Shown here in pieces: positions 1-9,078 of a DNA stretch of 64,000 nucleotides. The notes beneath the pieces were generated by a model. That model did not search any database and was not told where the DNA came from. It worked only from the letters and a program-made list of their open reading frames with translations. Position 1 is the stretch's first letter, and each line of letters opens with the position of its first letter. The position numbers were made by a program, and so were the translations under genes. Source of the stretch: Chitinophagaceae bacterium (GTDB lineage: Bacteria > Bacteroidota > Bacteroidia > Chitinophagales > Chitinophagaceae); assembly GCA_024508725.1 (NCBI GenBank), contig JANINS010000002.1, positions 304,517-368,516 on the forward strand. Direction: 5' to 3'.

Positions 1-2445
1 TTTAAAAACTGTAGGTTCTTGGGTAACCAGGATACACTTTATGCAAAAGGAAGTGGAACTCCAAGACACTATTTTAAGAATTGTTACATCGATGGTATTA
101 TTGATTTCATCTTTGGAAGTTCCGTAGCAGTCTTCGACTCTTGCGTTATTTATGCAAAGGCCAGAACAGCATCAGGTAGTTCATATATAACGGCTGCAAA
201 TACTCCAGGTGGTCAGGCTTATGGTTATGTATTCCGTGATTGTAAGTTCCCTGCTCATACAGGATCTACAACGTATTATTTCGGAAGGCCATGGCAAAAT
301 GATGGAAGCTCATCTCCATCTGCAGAAAATAAAACTGCTGTTCTCAACAGTAGATTGAGTGATAAGATCAGGCCAGAAGGTTGGTCAACTTGGAATGCAA
401 GCACTAATACATCATTGATCCAATACAATGAATACAATAGTCAGTACTTTAATGGCACTTTAGTAGATGTTAGCCAACGTACACCTTGGTCAAACCAGTT
501 GAGTGCTGTACAAGCAGCAAATTATAGCAATGCCAATATGTTTGGTACATGGGATCCATGTGCTGTGCTGGCAGGGTTTTGTAATAGCAGTTCACCTAAT
601 ATCGCTATAGCAAATTTCAAAGCGGCAAAAGGTACTACAACATCAACTTTCAATTGGAACATTAGCTGGCCGATAGACCAGGTTAAATACGAGCTTTTCA
701 GATCAACTACAACCCGAAACGGTGTTTATACTAAAGTGAACGAGGTAACAGCTACCAATGATACTTTGATAAACTTCTCACTTACTGATCCTAATCCGCC
801 ATCTGGAAGTATTTACTATTATTATGTTCTTGCATCCAGAACCGGATTAGCCAGCAACTATACTGATACCGTACAGATATCAAGTGCACCAACAATTAAT
901 ATTTCCGGAACACTTTCTATGTTCTATCAAAACGTTGGCTCTCCTTCCGGAACTCAGACATACGTTGTGTCAGGAACAGATCTTCAAAGTGATGTAACTA
1001 TTACACCACCTGCTCAGTTTGAAATATCAAACAATGGCGGAACAAACTGGTATACTAATGCTTCACCACTAGTGTTATCTCCAGTTGCAGGGTTGTTAGC
1101 TAACACTACCATTACAGTAAGACTAAACGCTCCTGCTGCAAATACATATACAGGAAATATTGTTCATACAAGTACAAATGCTGAGACTAAGAATGTTGCT
1201 GCCAATGGTACTACAGTAAATGCACCGGCTGTTACTTATGTATCTGTTCTGCATTTCCCGTTTACTTATACTTCACAAAATTCGGATAGTGCAGGTAGCA
1301 GACCTACAGGTGTTCTCCCTTCTACAGTTACTACTAATAGGATTTATAACTCTGGGTCAATCTCAACTACCGGTGCTTTGCCTGCATTTAGTACGCCTTA
1401 TGGTAAAGCATTCTTCAGTAGTCCAACAACTGAAGGTTCATGGAGTAGTGGTGCCGGCGGTAATGGCGGAAATTTATTGCCATCTGTTTATCAACAGTTC
1501 GTTATTAAGGCTGATGTAGGATACAGAGTAAGGATCGATTCTATTTACCTGAATGCAGCATTTTATGCTACCAGTTCAGGAACTAAGTTCGCCATAGCTT
1601 ATTCTTATCATGGCTTTGCACCTTCATCACAGGATCCAAATTCAGATTCTACAGGTGTTACCCCGAATGTGTATCCATATGCAAGTGGAACTTTAGGTGG
1701 TGTAGCTTTAGCACAACAGAACAACGGACCAGCCGCAGCTACATATAATTTTAAATATGCGGTAAATGCAGCCAATCCTTTGAATGGATTAACCGTTTCC
1801 GGCGATTCAACCTTGACTATCAGAATTTATTTTTCTTGCAGCAGTAGTAGTGGTAACAGATATGGTATGTTGAAAGATGTGATCTTCAGAGGTCTTGTTA
1901 ACTCACTCGGTACAATGCCAATCACTCTCACCTCGTTCGATGGTTCATACAATGGCAATTCGGTAGCACTTAACTGGAATACCGTAAATGAAGTAGGAGT
2001 TAAAGAATTCCAGGTAGAAAGAAGTAGCAACGGAAGAGAATACCAAAGCATCGGTAAAGTAGCTGCTGCAGGACCATCTTCAGCTAAATATTCTTTCGTG
2101 GATGCAAAACCAATCGAAGGAGCAAATTATTACCGATTGAAGATCGTTGATAAAGATGGAAGCTTCTCTTATTCAAAAGTGATCGTTATCAATACAAAAC
2201 CAACATCAGCGATCAGTGTATATCCAAATCCTGCCGGTGAAACACTTACGCTCACTCATACAAGAGCAATAAACAAAGCAGTTGTTGAAATTTATTCTGT
2301 TGATGGAAAACGGATCAATACTTACCATGTACAGCCTTCAGCAATTCAGTCTACCATTGACGTTTCTGAACTTGTTAAAGGAACCTACATGTTGATCTAT
2401 TCTGATGGTGTTAACAAGACATCTTCTAAATTTATCAAGTTATAA
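1..2445 (+). CDS. Secreted pectinesterase (CE8) with Fn3-like and T9SS sorting domains, 5' truncated
   Basis: The reading frame is open from the first base, so the true start lies upstream of the window. The first ~190 visible residues are the end of a CE8 pectin methylesterase right-handed beta-helix: GNQDTL (transition-state Gln and acid Asp), DFIFG (nucleophile Asp) and GRPW (Arg/Trp) are all present. A fibronectin-III-like segment follows (about 195-290), then two beta-rich segments of unclear family. The last ~80 residues, beginning near VYPNPAGE, are a type A type-IX-secretion sorting domain, so the enzyme should be exported and surface-anchored or released. It removes methyl esters from homogalacturonan. 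The next gene starts one base after its stop codon, indicating an operon. Confidence 0.93.
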   Translation, partial: FKNCRFLGNQDTLYAKGSGTPRHYFKNCYIDGIIDFIFGSSVAVFDSCVIYAKARTASGSSYITAANTPGGQAYGYVFRDCKFPAHTGSTTYYFGRPWQNDGSSSPSAENKTAVLNSRLSDKIRPEGWSTWNASTNTSLIQYNEYNSQYFNGTLVDVSQRTPWSNQLSAVQAANYSNANMFGTWDPCAVLAGFCNSSSPNIAIANFKAAKGTTTSTFNWNISWPIDQVKYELFRSTTTRNGVYTKVNEVTATNDTLINFSLTDPNPPSGSIYYYYVLASRTGLASNYTDTVQISSAPTINISGTLSMFYQNVGSPSGTQTYVVSGTDLQSDVTITPPAQFEISNNGGTNWYTNASPLVLSPVAGLLANTTITVRLNAPAANTYTGNIVHTSTNAETKNVAANGTTVNAPAVTYVSVLHFPFTYTSQNSDSAGSRPTGVLPSTVTTNRIYNSGSISTTGALPAFSTPYGKAFFSSPTTEGSWSSGAGGNGGNLLPSVYQQFVIKADVGYRVRIDSIYLNAAFYATSSGTKFAIAYSYHGFAPSSQDPNSDSTGVTPNVYPYASGTLGGVALAQQNNGPAAATYNFKYAVNAANPLNGLTVSGDSTLTIRIYFSCSSSSGNRYGMLKDVIFRGLVNSLGTMPITLTSFDGSYNGNSVALNWNTVNEVGVKEFQVERSSNGREYQSIGKVAAAGPSSAKYSFVDAKPIEGANYYRLKIVDKDGSFSYSKVIVINTKPTSAISVYPNPAGETLTLTHTRAINKAVVEIYSVDGKRINTYHVQPSAIQSTIDVSELVKGTYMLIYSDGVNKTSSKFIKL

Positions 2446-2446
2446 T

Positions 2447-3205
2447 ATGAAGAACCATACGTTTTGGATAACAGCCATGCTCTTTTGCATGGCTTTTATT
2501 TCTCCTGACCAGAAGAAAAAGATCACCGTTTGGCTGGCAGGTGATTCAACAATGGCTGTTAAAGAAACCAAGGCTTACCCGGAAACGGGATGGGGAATGC
2601 CATTTGCGTATTTCTTCGACTCTTCTGTTACAGTAAAGAACATCGCAAAGAACGGAAGGAGTACAAGAACATTTATTTCTGAAAAGTTGTGGGAGTCGAT
2701 ATCGACAAACATACAGGAAGGTGATTATGTGTTCATTCAATTTGGTCACAATGATGAATCGAAAGAAAAAACAGATCGTTATACTTCACCGGAAGATTAC
2801 AAAGCAAATCTTATAAAGTTTATTTCAGAGACCAGAGCTAAAAAAGGAAATCCTGTGCTACTTACACCTGTATCAAGACGTAAGTTTAAAGACACAACAC
2901 AAATACCTACGCATGAATTATATTCAGCTTTGGTTAGAGATGTTGCGAAAGAGCAGAATGTTCCTTTGATTGATCTTGACGCAAAAAGCATGGAGTTATA
3001 TCAAAAGTTTGGTGCTGAAACCTCTAAGCTTTTGTTCCTGCAATTAAAGCCTGGCGAACATCCCAATTACCCGGATGGAAAAGAAGACAATACACACTTC
3101 AATGAACTTGGTGCAAGATTGATCGCACAGGTTGTTTTGCAAAGTATCAGGGATATTAAACTAGAATTGGCAGACAGGATAGTTGTACCTAAACCAAAAA
3201 AATGA
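2447..3205 (+). CDS. Rhamnogalacturonan acetylesterase-like SGNH hydrolase (CE12)
   Basis: The ATG at 2447 directly follows the previous stop and gives a 252-aa protein with an N-terminal hydrophobic export signal (WITAMLFCMAFIS). A longer in-frame start at 2405 would lie inside the upstream gene and is not used. SGNH-hydrolase blocks are clear: GDST (catalytic Ser), GHND (oxyanion Asn) and DNTHFN near the C-terminus (catalytic Asp/His). The family removes acetyl groups from rhamnogalacturonan I, opening it to lyases and hydrolases. Its stop overlaps the start of the next pectinesterase by 4 bases, so the two are translationally coupled. Confidence 0.9.
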   Translation: MKNHTFWITAMLFCMAFISPDQKKKITVWLAGDSTMAVKETKAYPETGWGMPFAYFFDSSVTVKNIAKNGRSTRTFISEKLWESISTNIQEGDYVFIQFGHNDESKEKTDRYTSPEDYKANLIKFISETRAKKGNPVLLTPVSRRKFKDTTQIPTHELYSALVRDVAKEQNVPLIDLDAKSMELYQKFGAETSKLLFLQLKPGEHPNYPDGKEDNTHFNELGARLIAQVVLQSIRDIKLELADRIVVPKPKK

Positions 3206-4161
3206 AACAGCTCAGATTAGTGATATTATTTTGTTTTGGTTGGATAATTTCTTTCAGCCAGAACAAGATCATTGTTGCACAGGATGGAAGTGGAAACTAC
3301 AAAACTATACAGGCAGCTTTAGATGCCATTCCATCAGGTAATGATACTCCTGTGATCATCCAGGTTAAAAAAGGAATATATAAGGAAGTAATTACCGTTG
3401 ATGCCAGGAAAAATAAAATCACTTTGATCGGTCTTGAAAAAGATCCGAAAGATGTAGTGTTCACTTTCAACAATCATGCTGGTACCCGTTTGCCAAATGG
3501 CGATACACTCAACACCTGGACATGTGGTTCCTTTTTTGTTTATGGAAATGATTTTCATGCTGAGAATATCACATTCGAAAACAATGCTGGCTTCACCGCA
3601 GGACAAGCAGTTGCTTTACGAGTAGAAGGTAACAGGGCTTCTTATAAAAACTGCCGTATGGTAGGTTTCCAGGATGTTTTGTTTCTGAGCGGTTCAGGTG
3701 TTAAGCATTATTTCGAAGACTGCTATATTGAAGGAACAACTGATTTTATTTTTGGTGCTGCAACAGCAGTGTTCAAAAATTGTTTGATCCATAGTAAGAA
3801 GAACTCTCATGTAACAGCAGCATCAACAAATAGCATCATACCTTTTGGTTTCGTTTTCTTTGATTGTAAACTCACTGCAGATAGTAATATCAATAAAGTT
3901 TCTTTGGGAAGACCGTGGAGCCCTACTGCAAGTGTAACTTATATCAATTGCTGGCTTGGTTCACATATTATCGCTGAAGGTTGGAATAATTGGAAAAATC
4001 CTGCAAATGAATCTACTGCAAGATATGCAGAGTATAAAAGTAGTGGTCCCGGAGCAAATGTTGACGCAAGAGTAAAATGGACAAAGCAGTTAACAGATGA
4101 AGAGGTGAAAAGATTCACCGTTGAAAATATACTTGGTCCGTGGCAGCCGTTAAAACGTTGA
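3202..4161 (+). CDS. Pectinesterase (CE8), periplasmic
   Basis: This 319-aa single-domain pectin methylesterase has a signal peptide (LVILFCFGWIISFS). CE8 landmarks in order are GSGNYKTIQAALDAIP, GQAVAL (Gln), GFQDVLF (Gln and acid Asp), DFIFG (nucleophile Asp) and LGRPW. Length matches the compact bacterial family. It is the second of three CE8-type genes here and, unlike the first, has no C-terminal sorting domain, so it probably acts in the periplasm on imported oligomers. It overlaps the acetylesterase gene by 4 bases and closes this small operon. Confidence 0.93.
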   Translation: MKQLRLVILFCFGWIISFSQNKIIVAQDGSGNYKTIQAALDAIPSGNDTPVIIQVKKGIYKEVITVDARKNKITLIGLEKDPKDVVFTFNNHAGTRLPNGDTLNTWTCGSFFVYGNDFHAENITFENNAGFTAGQAVALRVEGNRASYKNCRMVGFQDVLFLSGSGVKHYFEDCYIEGTTDFIFGAATAVFKNCLIHSKKNSHVTAASTNSIIPFGFVFFDCKLTADSNINKVSLGRPWSPTASVTYINCWLGSHIIAEGWNNWKNPANESTARYAEYKSSGPGANVDARVKWTKQLTDEEVKRFTVENILGPWQPLKR

Positions 4162-4182
4162 GTTACTTGTTCAGAAGGATCG

Positions 4183-4220
4183 TTGCAGTTGAAGAGTGCG
4201 ATGCAACCACAGCTTAATAG
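4183..4220 (+). repeat. Dispersed intergenic repeat, copy H (divergent)
   Basis: The string GAAGAGTGCGATGCAAC matches the core of the repeat family described at 47444-47496, in forward orientation. It lies between the pectinesterase and oxidoreductase genes and has lost most of the 3' half of the consensus. Confidence 0.5.
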
Positions 4221-4252
4221 ATTTTCCGGTCTTTGCTTCATAACTTTATCTT

Positions 4253-5296
4253 ATGCAACCGATCAATACCGCTTTATGTTCGTTTGGAATGAGTGGCTGG
4301 GTTTTTCATGCACCATTCATTACTACACATCCCGGGTTTAACTTTTATGCCGTATTAGAAAGAACAAAAAATCTTGCGCAGGAAAAATATCCATTTGTAA
4401 AAACGTACCGCAGCCTGGAAGAAATGTTGGCTGATGATAACATTGAGTTGGTGATATCTAATGCTCCAAATGCAACACACTATGATTTTACCAAAAAGGC
4501 ATTGCGAGCCGGTAAGCATGTGGTGGTAGAGAAACCTTTCACAATTGAATTAGCAGAAGCAGAAGAACTAATTGAATTGGCAAGAAGTAAAAAGAAAGTT
4601 CTTTCTGTGTACCACAATCGTAGGTGGGATAGTGATTATAAAACGGTAAAAAAGATTGTACAGGAAGGCTCACTCGGTAATATCGTTGAAGCAGAATTTC
4701 ATTATGATCGTTATAAAGATGAGTTAAGTCCTAAGCTGCATAAAGAAGTTCCTGGCCCCGGTACCGGTTCTTTGTATGATCTGGGTTCGCATCTGATCGA
4801 CCAGACTTTGCATTTATTTGGAATGCCTGAAGCGGTATTTGCCGACATTCGGATTGCACGAGCAATTTCTAAAGTGGACGATTATTTTGACCTGCTTTTG
4901 TACTACCCGAATTTACGAGTAAGGTTAAAGTCAACTTACCAGGCAAGAGAACCTATCCCTTCGTTTGTGATACATGGCAGTAAAGGTTCTTTTATAAAGG
5001 CAAGAGGTGATGTGCAGGAAACAAAATTGCAGCAACACGTTTCTCCTGCTAATGAAGAGTGGGGAACTGAAGATGAAAGTGATGCAGGATTGTTGCATAC
5101 AGAAATTGAAGGAGAGATCGTTCGCAGGCATGTTGTTTCGGAACGTGGAAATTATGCGGATTATTATGAGCAACTCTATCAAGCGATCAGGCATGCAGCA
5201 GAACCTCCTGTGGCTGCCGAAGATGGTTTGAAAGTAATTCAGATCATCAAAGCTGCTATTAAAAGCAATGAAGAAAAAAAGGTAATTAAACTCTGA
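4253..5296 (+). CDS. Gfo/Idh/MocA family NAD(P)-dependent oxidoreductase
   Basis: A 347-aa cytosolic protein with an N-terminal Rossmann fold (FGMSGWVFHAPF), the family signature EKPFT near residue 95 with its conserved Lys, and a C-terminal alpha/beta sensing domain (GSLYDLGSHLIDQ). The family oxidises or reduces sugars and sugar derivatives with NAD(P). The substrate cannot be read from sequence. Its position inside a pectin locus suggests a uronate or rhamnose-side-chain role, but it is separated from the upstream operon by about 90 bases and could be independent. The GxGxxG-type loop is present in variant form. Confidence 0.85.
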   Translation: MQPINTALCSFGMSGWVFHAPFITTHPGFNFYAVLERTKNLAQEKYPFVKTYRSLEEMLADDNIELVISNAPNATHYDFTKKALRAGKHVVVEKPFTIELAEAEELIELARSKKKVLSVYHNRRWDSDYKTVKKIVQEGSLGNIVEAEFHYDRYKDELSPKLHKEVPGPGTGSLYDLGSHLIDQTLHLFGMPEAVFADIRIARAISKVDDYFDLLLYYPNLRVRLKSTYQAREPIPSFVIHGSKGSFIKARGDVQETKLQQHVSPANEEWGTEDESDAGLLHTEIEGEIVRRHVVSERGNYADYYEQLYQAIRHAAEPPVAAEDGLKVIQIIKAAIKSNEEKKVIKL

Positions 5297-5359
5297 AACG
5301 TTTAACTGTACGAAGAATAATTATACTGCATTAATATCTCAATAAAGTGTTATCGTTTT

Positions 5360-5377
5360 CGGTAACGTTTGCGCAAA
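5360..5377. promoter_or_regulatory. Putative LacI-type operator upstream of the polygalacturonase gene
   Basis: The sequence CGGTAACGTTTGCG is a partly symmetric element centred on a CG dinucleotide and runs into a perfect 10-bp palindrome, TTTGCGCAAA (5368-5377). Twelve of 14 bases match a second site at 14404-14417 upstream of the KDPG aldolase. CG-centred palindromes are typical of LacI-family operators. No such regulator is encoded in the window, so the assignment is inference. Confidence 0.45.
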
Positions 5378-5513
5378 GAAATAGGATGAAAGCACCCTGT
5401 AGGAGTTAATTAATAGGTAAACTTGTTGTGGTTTTTACAGGTAAAGTCCTGGATATTAATTTTATGTTGGCTACACTCTTTTGTTAGCCGATCGTTTCTA
5501 ATTTAAAGCCATT

Positions 5514-7175
5514 ATGAAAATTGTAAAGCTAGGATTAAGTGCAGTTTTGGTAGCATCAGTAACCTTGTGTTTTGCCCAAAAAAAATCCCAGGTTAAGGTT
5601 GCAACACCTGTTTTCAGGAAGGATACTTTCAACATCATTAAGTTTGGTGCAAAGGCTGACGGTGTTACACTCAACACCAAAGCGATCAATGGTGCAATAG
5701 ATGCATGTAACAAAAAAGGTGGTGGTGTTGTTTTAGTGCCTGCTGGTTTTTGGATCACCGGTCCAATTGAACTAAAGAGTAATGTGAATCTGCATTTGCA
5801 AAAGAATGCAGTGTTGCAAACAACTGATGATTTCAGCCAATTCAAACTTATTGCCAGTAACTGGGAAGGTTTGCCACAGATGAGAAACCAGTCTCCGATC
5901 TCTGCTACCAATGCAACAAATATTGCGATCACAGGTTTTGGCATCATCGATGGAAATGGTGACGCATGGAGAATGGTCAAAAAAGAAAAACTCACAGAAA
6001 GCAACTGGAAGAAACTCGTTGCTTCAGGTGGTGTATTGAGTGATGATAAAAAAACGTGGTATCCTTCTGAGAAATCAAAGAAGGGCTCTACAATGAAGAA
6101 TCCTGGTGAGATCAGGTCTGATAAATCTGCAGCTTTCTATGATTCAGTAAAAGATTTCCTTCGTCCGAATTTACTTGTACTAACAAGATGTAAGAAAATA
6201 CTGTTGGAAGGTGTTACGTTCCAGAATTCACCAGCATGGAATTTACATCCTTTAATGTCAGAAGATATCACCGTGAGAAATATACAGGTAAAAAATCCCT
6301 GGTATGCACAAAATGGTGATGGCATTGATCTCGAAAGTTGTAAGAATGTACTTGTAGAGAACAGCACTTTCGACGTAGGAGATGATGGCATTTGCATCAA
6401 AAGTGGAAGAGACAAATGGGGAAGAGAAAGAGCCATGCCAACAGAAAATGTGATCATCCGGAATTGTGTTGTTTACCAGGCCCATGGAGGATTTGTGGTT
6501 GGCAGCGAGATGAGTGGTGGTGCAAGGAATATATGGGTAGACAACTGTACATTCATTGGCACAGACATCGGCATTCGTTTTAAAACAACAAGAGGCCGGG
6601 GTGGAGTTGTTGAGAATATCTATATCAACAATGTTTCAATGAAAGATATTATCGGAGAAGCGATCTTATTCGATATGTACTATGAAGCAAAAGATCCCAT
6701 CGCTTTGGCTGGAGAAAAAAGAGAACCTCCTAAAGTAGAAACAAAACCGGTGACTGAAGAAACACCTGTGTTCAAAAAAGTTTATGTAAATGGTGTTGTA
6801 TGTAATGGTGCAGAGAAAGGAATATTCGTACGTGGTTTGCCTGAGATGAATGTGCAGAATATCGTTCTCGAAAACATGACGCTCCAGGCGAAAGAAGGTT
6901 TGGATATGACAGAAGGTTCCGGTATCAGCCTGAAGAATATCACGTTTTTAACGCAGAATACTGATCCGGTGATGAACATTCATAACAGTCAGAAAATATC
7001 ATTGGATAGGATCGTTTTTAAAACTAATGCAGAATTGATGCTGAATGTAAGCGGTGAGAAATCAAAAAATATTGTGATTACACATACAGATCATTCCGTT
7101 GCTAAGAAAGCGATCAATTTCAGCTACGGAGCTGATGAAGGAGCTGCATATATATTAATGGAAGGAAGAAAATAA
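5514..7175 (+). CDS. Polygalacturonase-like glycoside hydrolase family 28
   Basis: A 553-aa secreted enzyme starting with a signal peptide (LGLSAVLVASVTLCFA). The parallel beta-helix GH28 catalytic residues are in order: NGDGID, VGDDGICIKSG (catalytic Asp pair), HGGFVVGSEMSGG (His) and RFKTTRGRGG (Arg/Lys). The family hydrolyses alpha-1,4-galacturonosyl bonds in homogalacturonan or capping residues of rhamnogalacturonan. The N-terminal FGAKADGVT motif is also typical. It heads a run with the GH105 and the third pectinesterase-like gene (1-base gap, then a 4-base overlap). The preceding 217 bases carry the operator-like site. Confidence 0.93.
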   Translation: MKIVKLGLSAVLVASVTLCFAQKKSQVKVATPVFRKDTFNIIKFGAKADGVTLNTKAINGAIDACNKKGGGVVLVPAGFWITGPIELKSNVNLHLQKNAVLQTTDDFSQFKLIASNWEGLPQMRNQSPISATNATNIAITGFGIIDGNGDAWRMVKKEKLTESNWKKLVASGGVLSDDKKTWYPSEKSKKGSTMKNPGEIRSDKSAAFYDSVKDFLRPNLLVLTRCKKILLEGVTFQNSPAWNLHPLMSEDITVRNIQVKNPWYAQNGDGIDLESCKNVLVENSTFDVGDDGICIKSGRDKWGRERAMPTENVIIRNCVVYQAHGGFVVGSEMSGGARNIWVDNCTFIGTDIGIRFKTTRGRGGVVENIYINNVSMKDIIGEAILFDMYYEAKDPIALAGEKREPPKVETKPVTEETPVFKKVYVNGVVCNGAEKGIFVRGLPEMNVQNIVLENMTLQAKEGLDMTEGSGISLKNITFLTQNTDPVMNIHNSQKISLDRIVFKTNAELMLNVSGEKSKNIVITHTDHSVAKKAINFSYGADEGAAYILMEGRK

Positions 7176-7176
7176 T

Positions 7177-9078
7177 ATGAAGAAATTTCTAACGATAGCA
7201 ATCCTGCTTATATCTGCTCATACATACTCGCAGGATTGGAGTAAGCAACTTGCAGAAACAGCAATGACCATCTGGAAAGATTCATTTCTGCTGGAAGGAG
7301 ATAAAGCTCCAAAATGGAGATATGACCAGGGAGTAATATTGAAAGGCATTGAAGGTATATGGAATGCTACCGGAGATGGAAAATATTTTAGCTACATACA
7401 ACGTAGCATGGATTATTATGTGAAAGACGATGGAACCATCAAAGGTTATAAGCATGATGAATTCAATATCGATCATGTAAATAATGGGAAACTGCTGCTG
7501 CTGTTGTACAGGGTTACAGGAAAAGAGAAATATAAAAAAGCTGCTGATCTGTTAAGAGGTCAGTTGAAAGATCATCCAAGAACGAGTGAAGGTGGTTTCT
7601 GGCACAAAAAGATCTACCCAAATCAAATGTGGCTCGATGGATTATACATGGGCCAGCCTTTTTATGCTGAGTATGCTATGTTGTTTCATGAAGATGAAGC
7701 TTTCAATGATATTACGAGGCAGTTTGTGCTCATGGAAAAGCATGCAAGAGATTCAAAGACAGGGTTGTTATATCATGGATGGGATGAAAGTAAAGAGCAG
7801 AAATGGGCCGATAAAACAACAGGCCTTTCTCCAAACGTTTGGGGAAGAGCCTTAGGTTGGTATGGCATGGCTATGGTAGATGCGTTGGATTATTTTCCTG
7901 CGAAACATCCGGGAAGAGATTCTATTGTTGCAATATTGAATCGTTTTGCAAAAGCGATCGTCAATGTGCAGGATGCGAAGTCAGGTCTCTGGTACGATGT
8001 TGTCAATAAACCTAAAGAGCCTAAAAATTATTTCGAAGCTTCTGCATCATCTATGCTGGTGTACACTTTGGCGAAAGGTGTAAGGAAAGGATATCTTCCT
8101 GCATCATACCTGAAGAATGCACAGAAAGGTTATACAGGAATTTTGAAACATTTTATCAAAGTTGAAAATGGTGAAACCGATCTTCATGGTACCGTGGCTG
8201 TTTCTGGTTTAGGTGGAAATCCTTATCGGGATGGAAGTTTTGATTACTACATGAGCGAACCGGTTATTGTGAATGATCCGAAGGGTGTTGGTGCATTCAT
8301 CAATGCTGCTGTTGAAATGGAAATGGTTCCTAAACTTTCTACAGGAAATGGAAAAACGCTGCTGCTGGATTATTACTTCAATAACGAATGGAAAAAAGAT
8401 GCTACCGGAACCGATATAAGATGGCATTATACATTACAAGACAAATCGAACAGCGGTTTTACCATGCTGGGCGATGTGTTCAACAGTTATGGTGTAAAAA
8501 CCACTCCGTTAGAATCAGCTCCTACTGCAACTAATTTGAAAGCAGCAGATATATATCTTATCGTAGATCCTGACACAGAAAAAGAAACTGCAAAGCCAAA
8601 CTTCATCGAACAAAAAGATATTACTGCTATAAAGAATTGGGTAAGATCAGGTGGCGTTTTGGTGTTGCTGGGAAATGATGTGGGTAACGCAGAGTTTAAA
8701 CACTTCAACCAGCTTGCAAAAGAATTTGGTGTACAGTTTACTGAAGACAGCAAGAACAGAGTAGAAAAAGATCAGTTTGAACAAGGTGCGATCATTGTTC
8801 CTGAAGGTCATTCAATTTTTAAATCTGCAACAAAACTTTATATCAAAGAACTGAGCAGTTTGCAAGTACAGTCTCCTGCCGTTACTGTTTTACGCAATGG
8901 AAATGTAAACATGATGGCTGTAGCAAACTATGGTAAGGGAACAGTGTTCATGTTAGGTGATCCCTGGCTGTACAATGAATATGTTGATGGACGTAAGTTG
9001 CCTGCAGACTTCGATAATTATAAAGCTGCAACTGACCTTGTTCAGTGGCTGATCAAACAAGTGCCAAAGAAAAAGTGA
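7177..9078 (+). CDS. GH105 unsaturated glycuronyl hydrolase fused to a C-terminal DUF4350-like domain
   Basis: A 633-aa secreted protein (signal ending HTYS). Residues ~20-385 form the (alpha/alpha)6 barrel of GH105: DHVNNGKLLL, WLDGLYMGQPF with its catalytic Asp, and SPNVWGRALGWYGMAMVDAL. These enzymes remove the 4,5-unsaturated uronate that pectate or rhamnogalacturonan lyases leave at chain ends. Residues ~390-633 form a second domain (LLLDYYFNNEW, GGVLVLLGNDVGN, GKGTVFMLGDPWLYNEY) resembling the DUF4350/amidotransferase-like fold appended to other glycuronyl hydrolases. The normal family length is ~370, so this is a fusion. It begins one base after the GH28 stop. Confidence 0.92.
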   Translation: MKKFLTIAILLISAHTYSQDWSKQLAETAMTIWKDSFLLEGDKAPKWRYDQGVILKGIEGIWNATGDGKYFSYIQRSMDYYVKDDGTIKGYKHDEFNIDHVNNGKLLLLLYRVTGKEKYKKAADLLRGQLKDHPRTSEGGFWHKKIYPNQMWLDGLYMGQPFYAEYAMLFHEDEAFNDITRQFVLMEKHARDSKTGLLYHGWDESKEQKWADKTTGLSPNVWGRALGWYGMAMVDALDYFPAKHPGRDSIVAILNRFAKAIVNVQDAKSGLWYDVVNKPKEPKNYFEASASSMLVYTLAKGVRKGYLPASYLKNAQKGYTGILKHFIKVENGETDLHGTVAVSGLGGNPYRDGSFDYYMSEPVIVNDPKGVGAFINAAVEMEMVPKLSTGNGKTLLLDYYFNNEWKKDATGTDIRWHYTLQDKSNSGFTMLGDVFNSYGVKTTPLESAPTATNLKAADIYLIVDPDTEKETAKPNFIEQKDITAIKNWVRSGGVLVLLGNDVGNAEFKHFNQLAKEFGVQFTEDSKNRVEKDQFEQGAIIVPEGHSIFKSATKLYIKELSSLQVQSPAVTVLRNGNVNMMAVANYGKGTVFMLGDPWLYNEYVDGRKLPADFDNYKAATDLVQWLIKQVPKKK

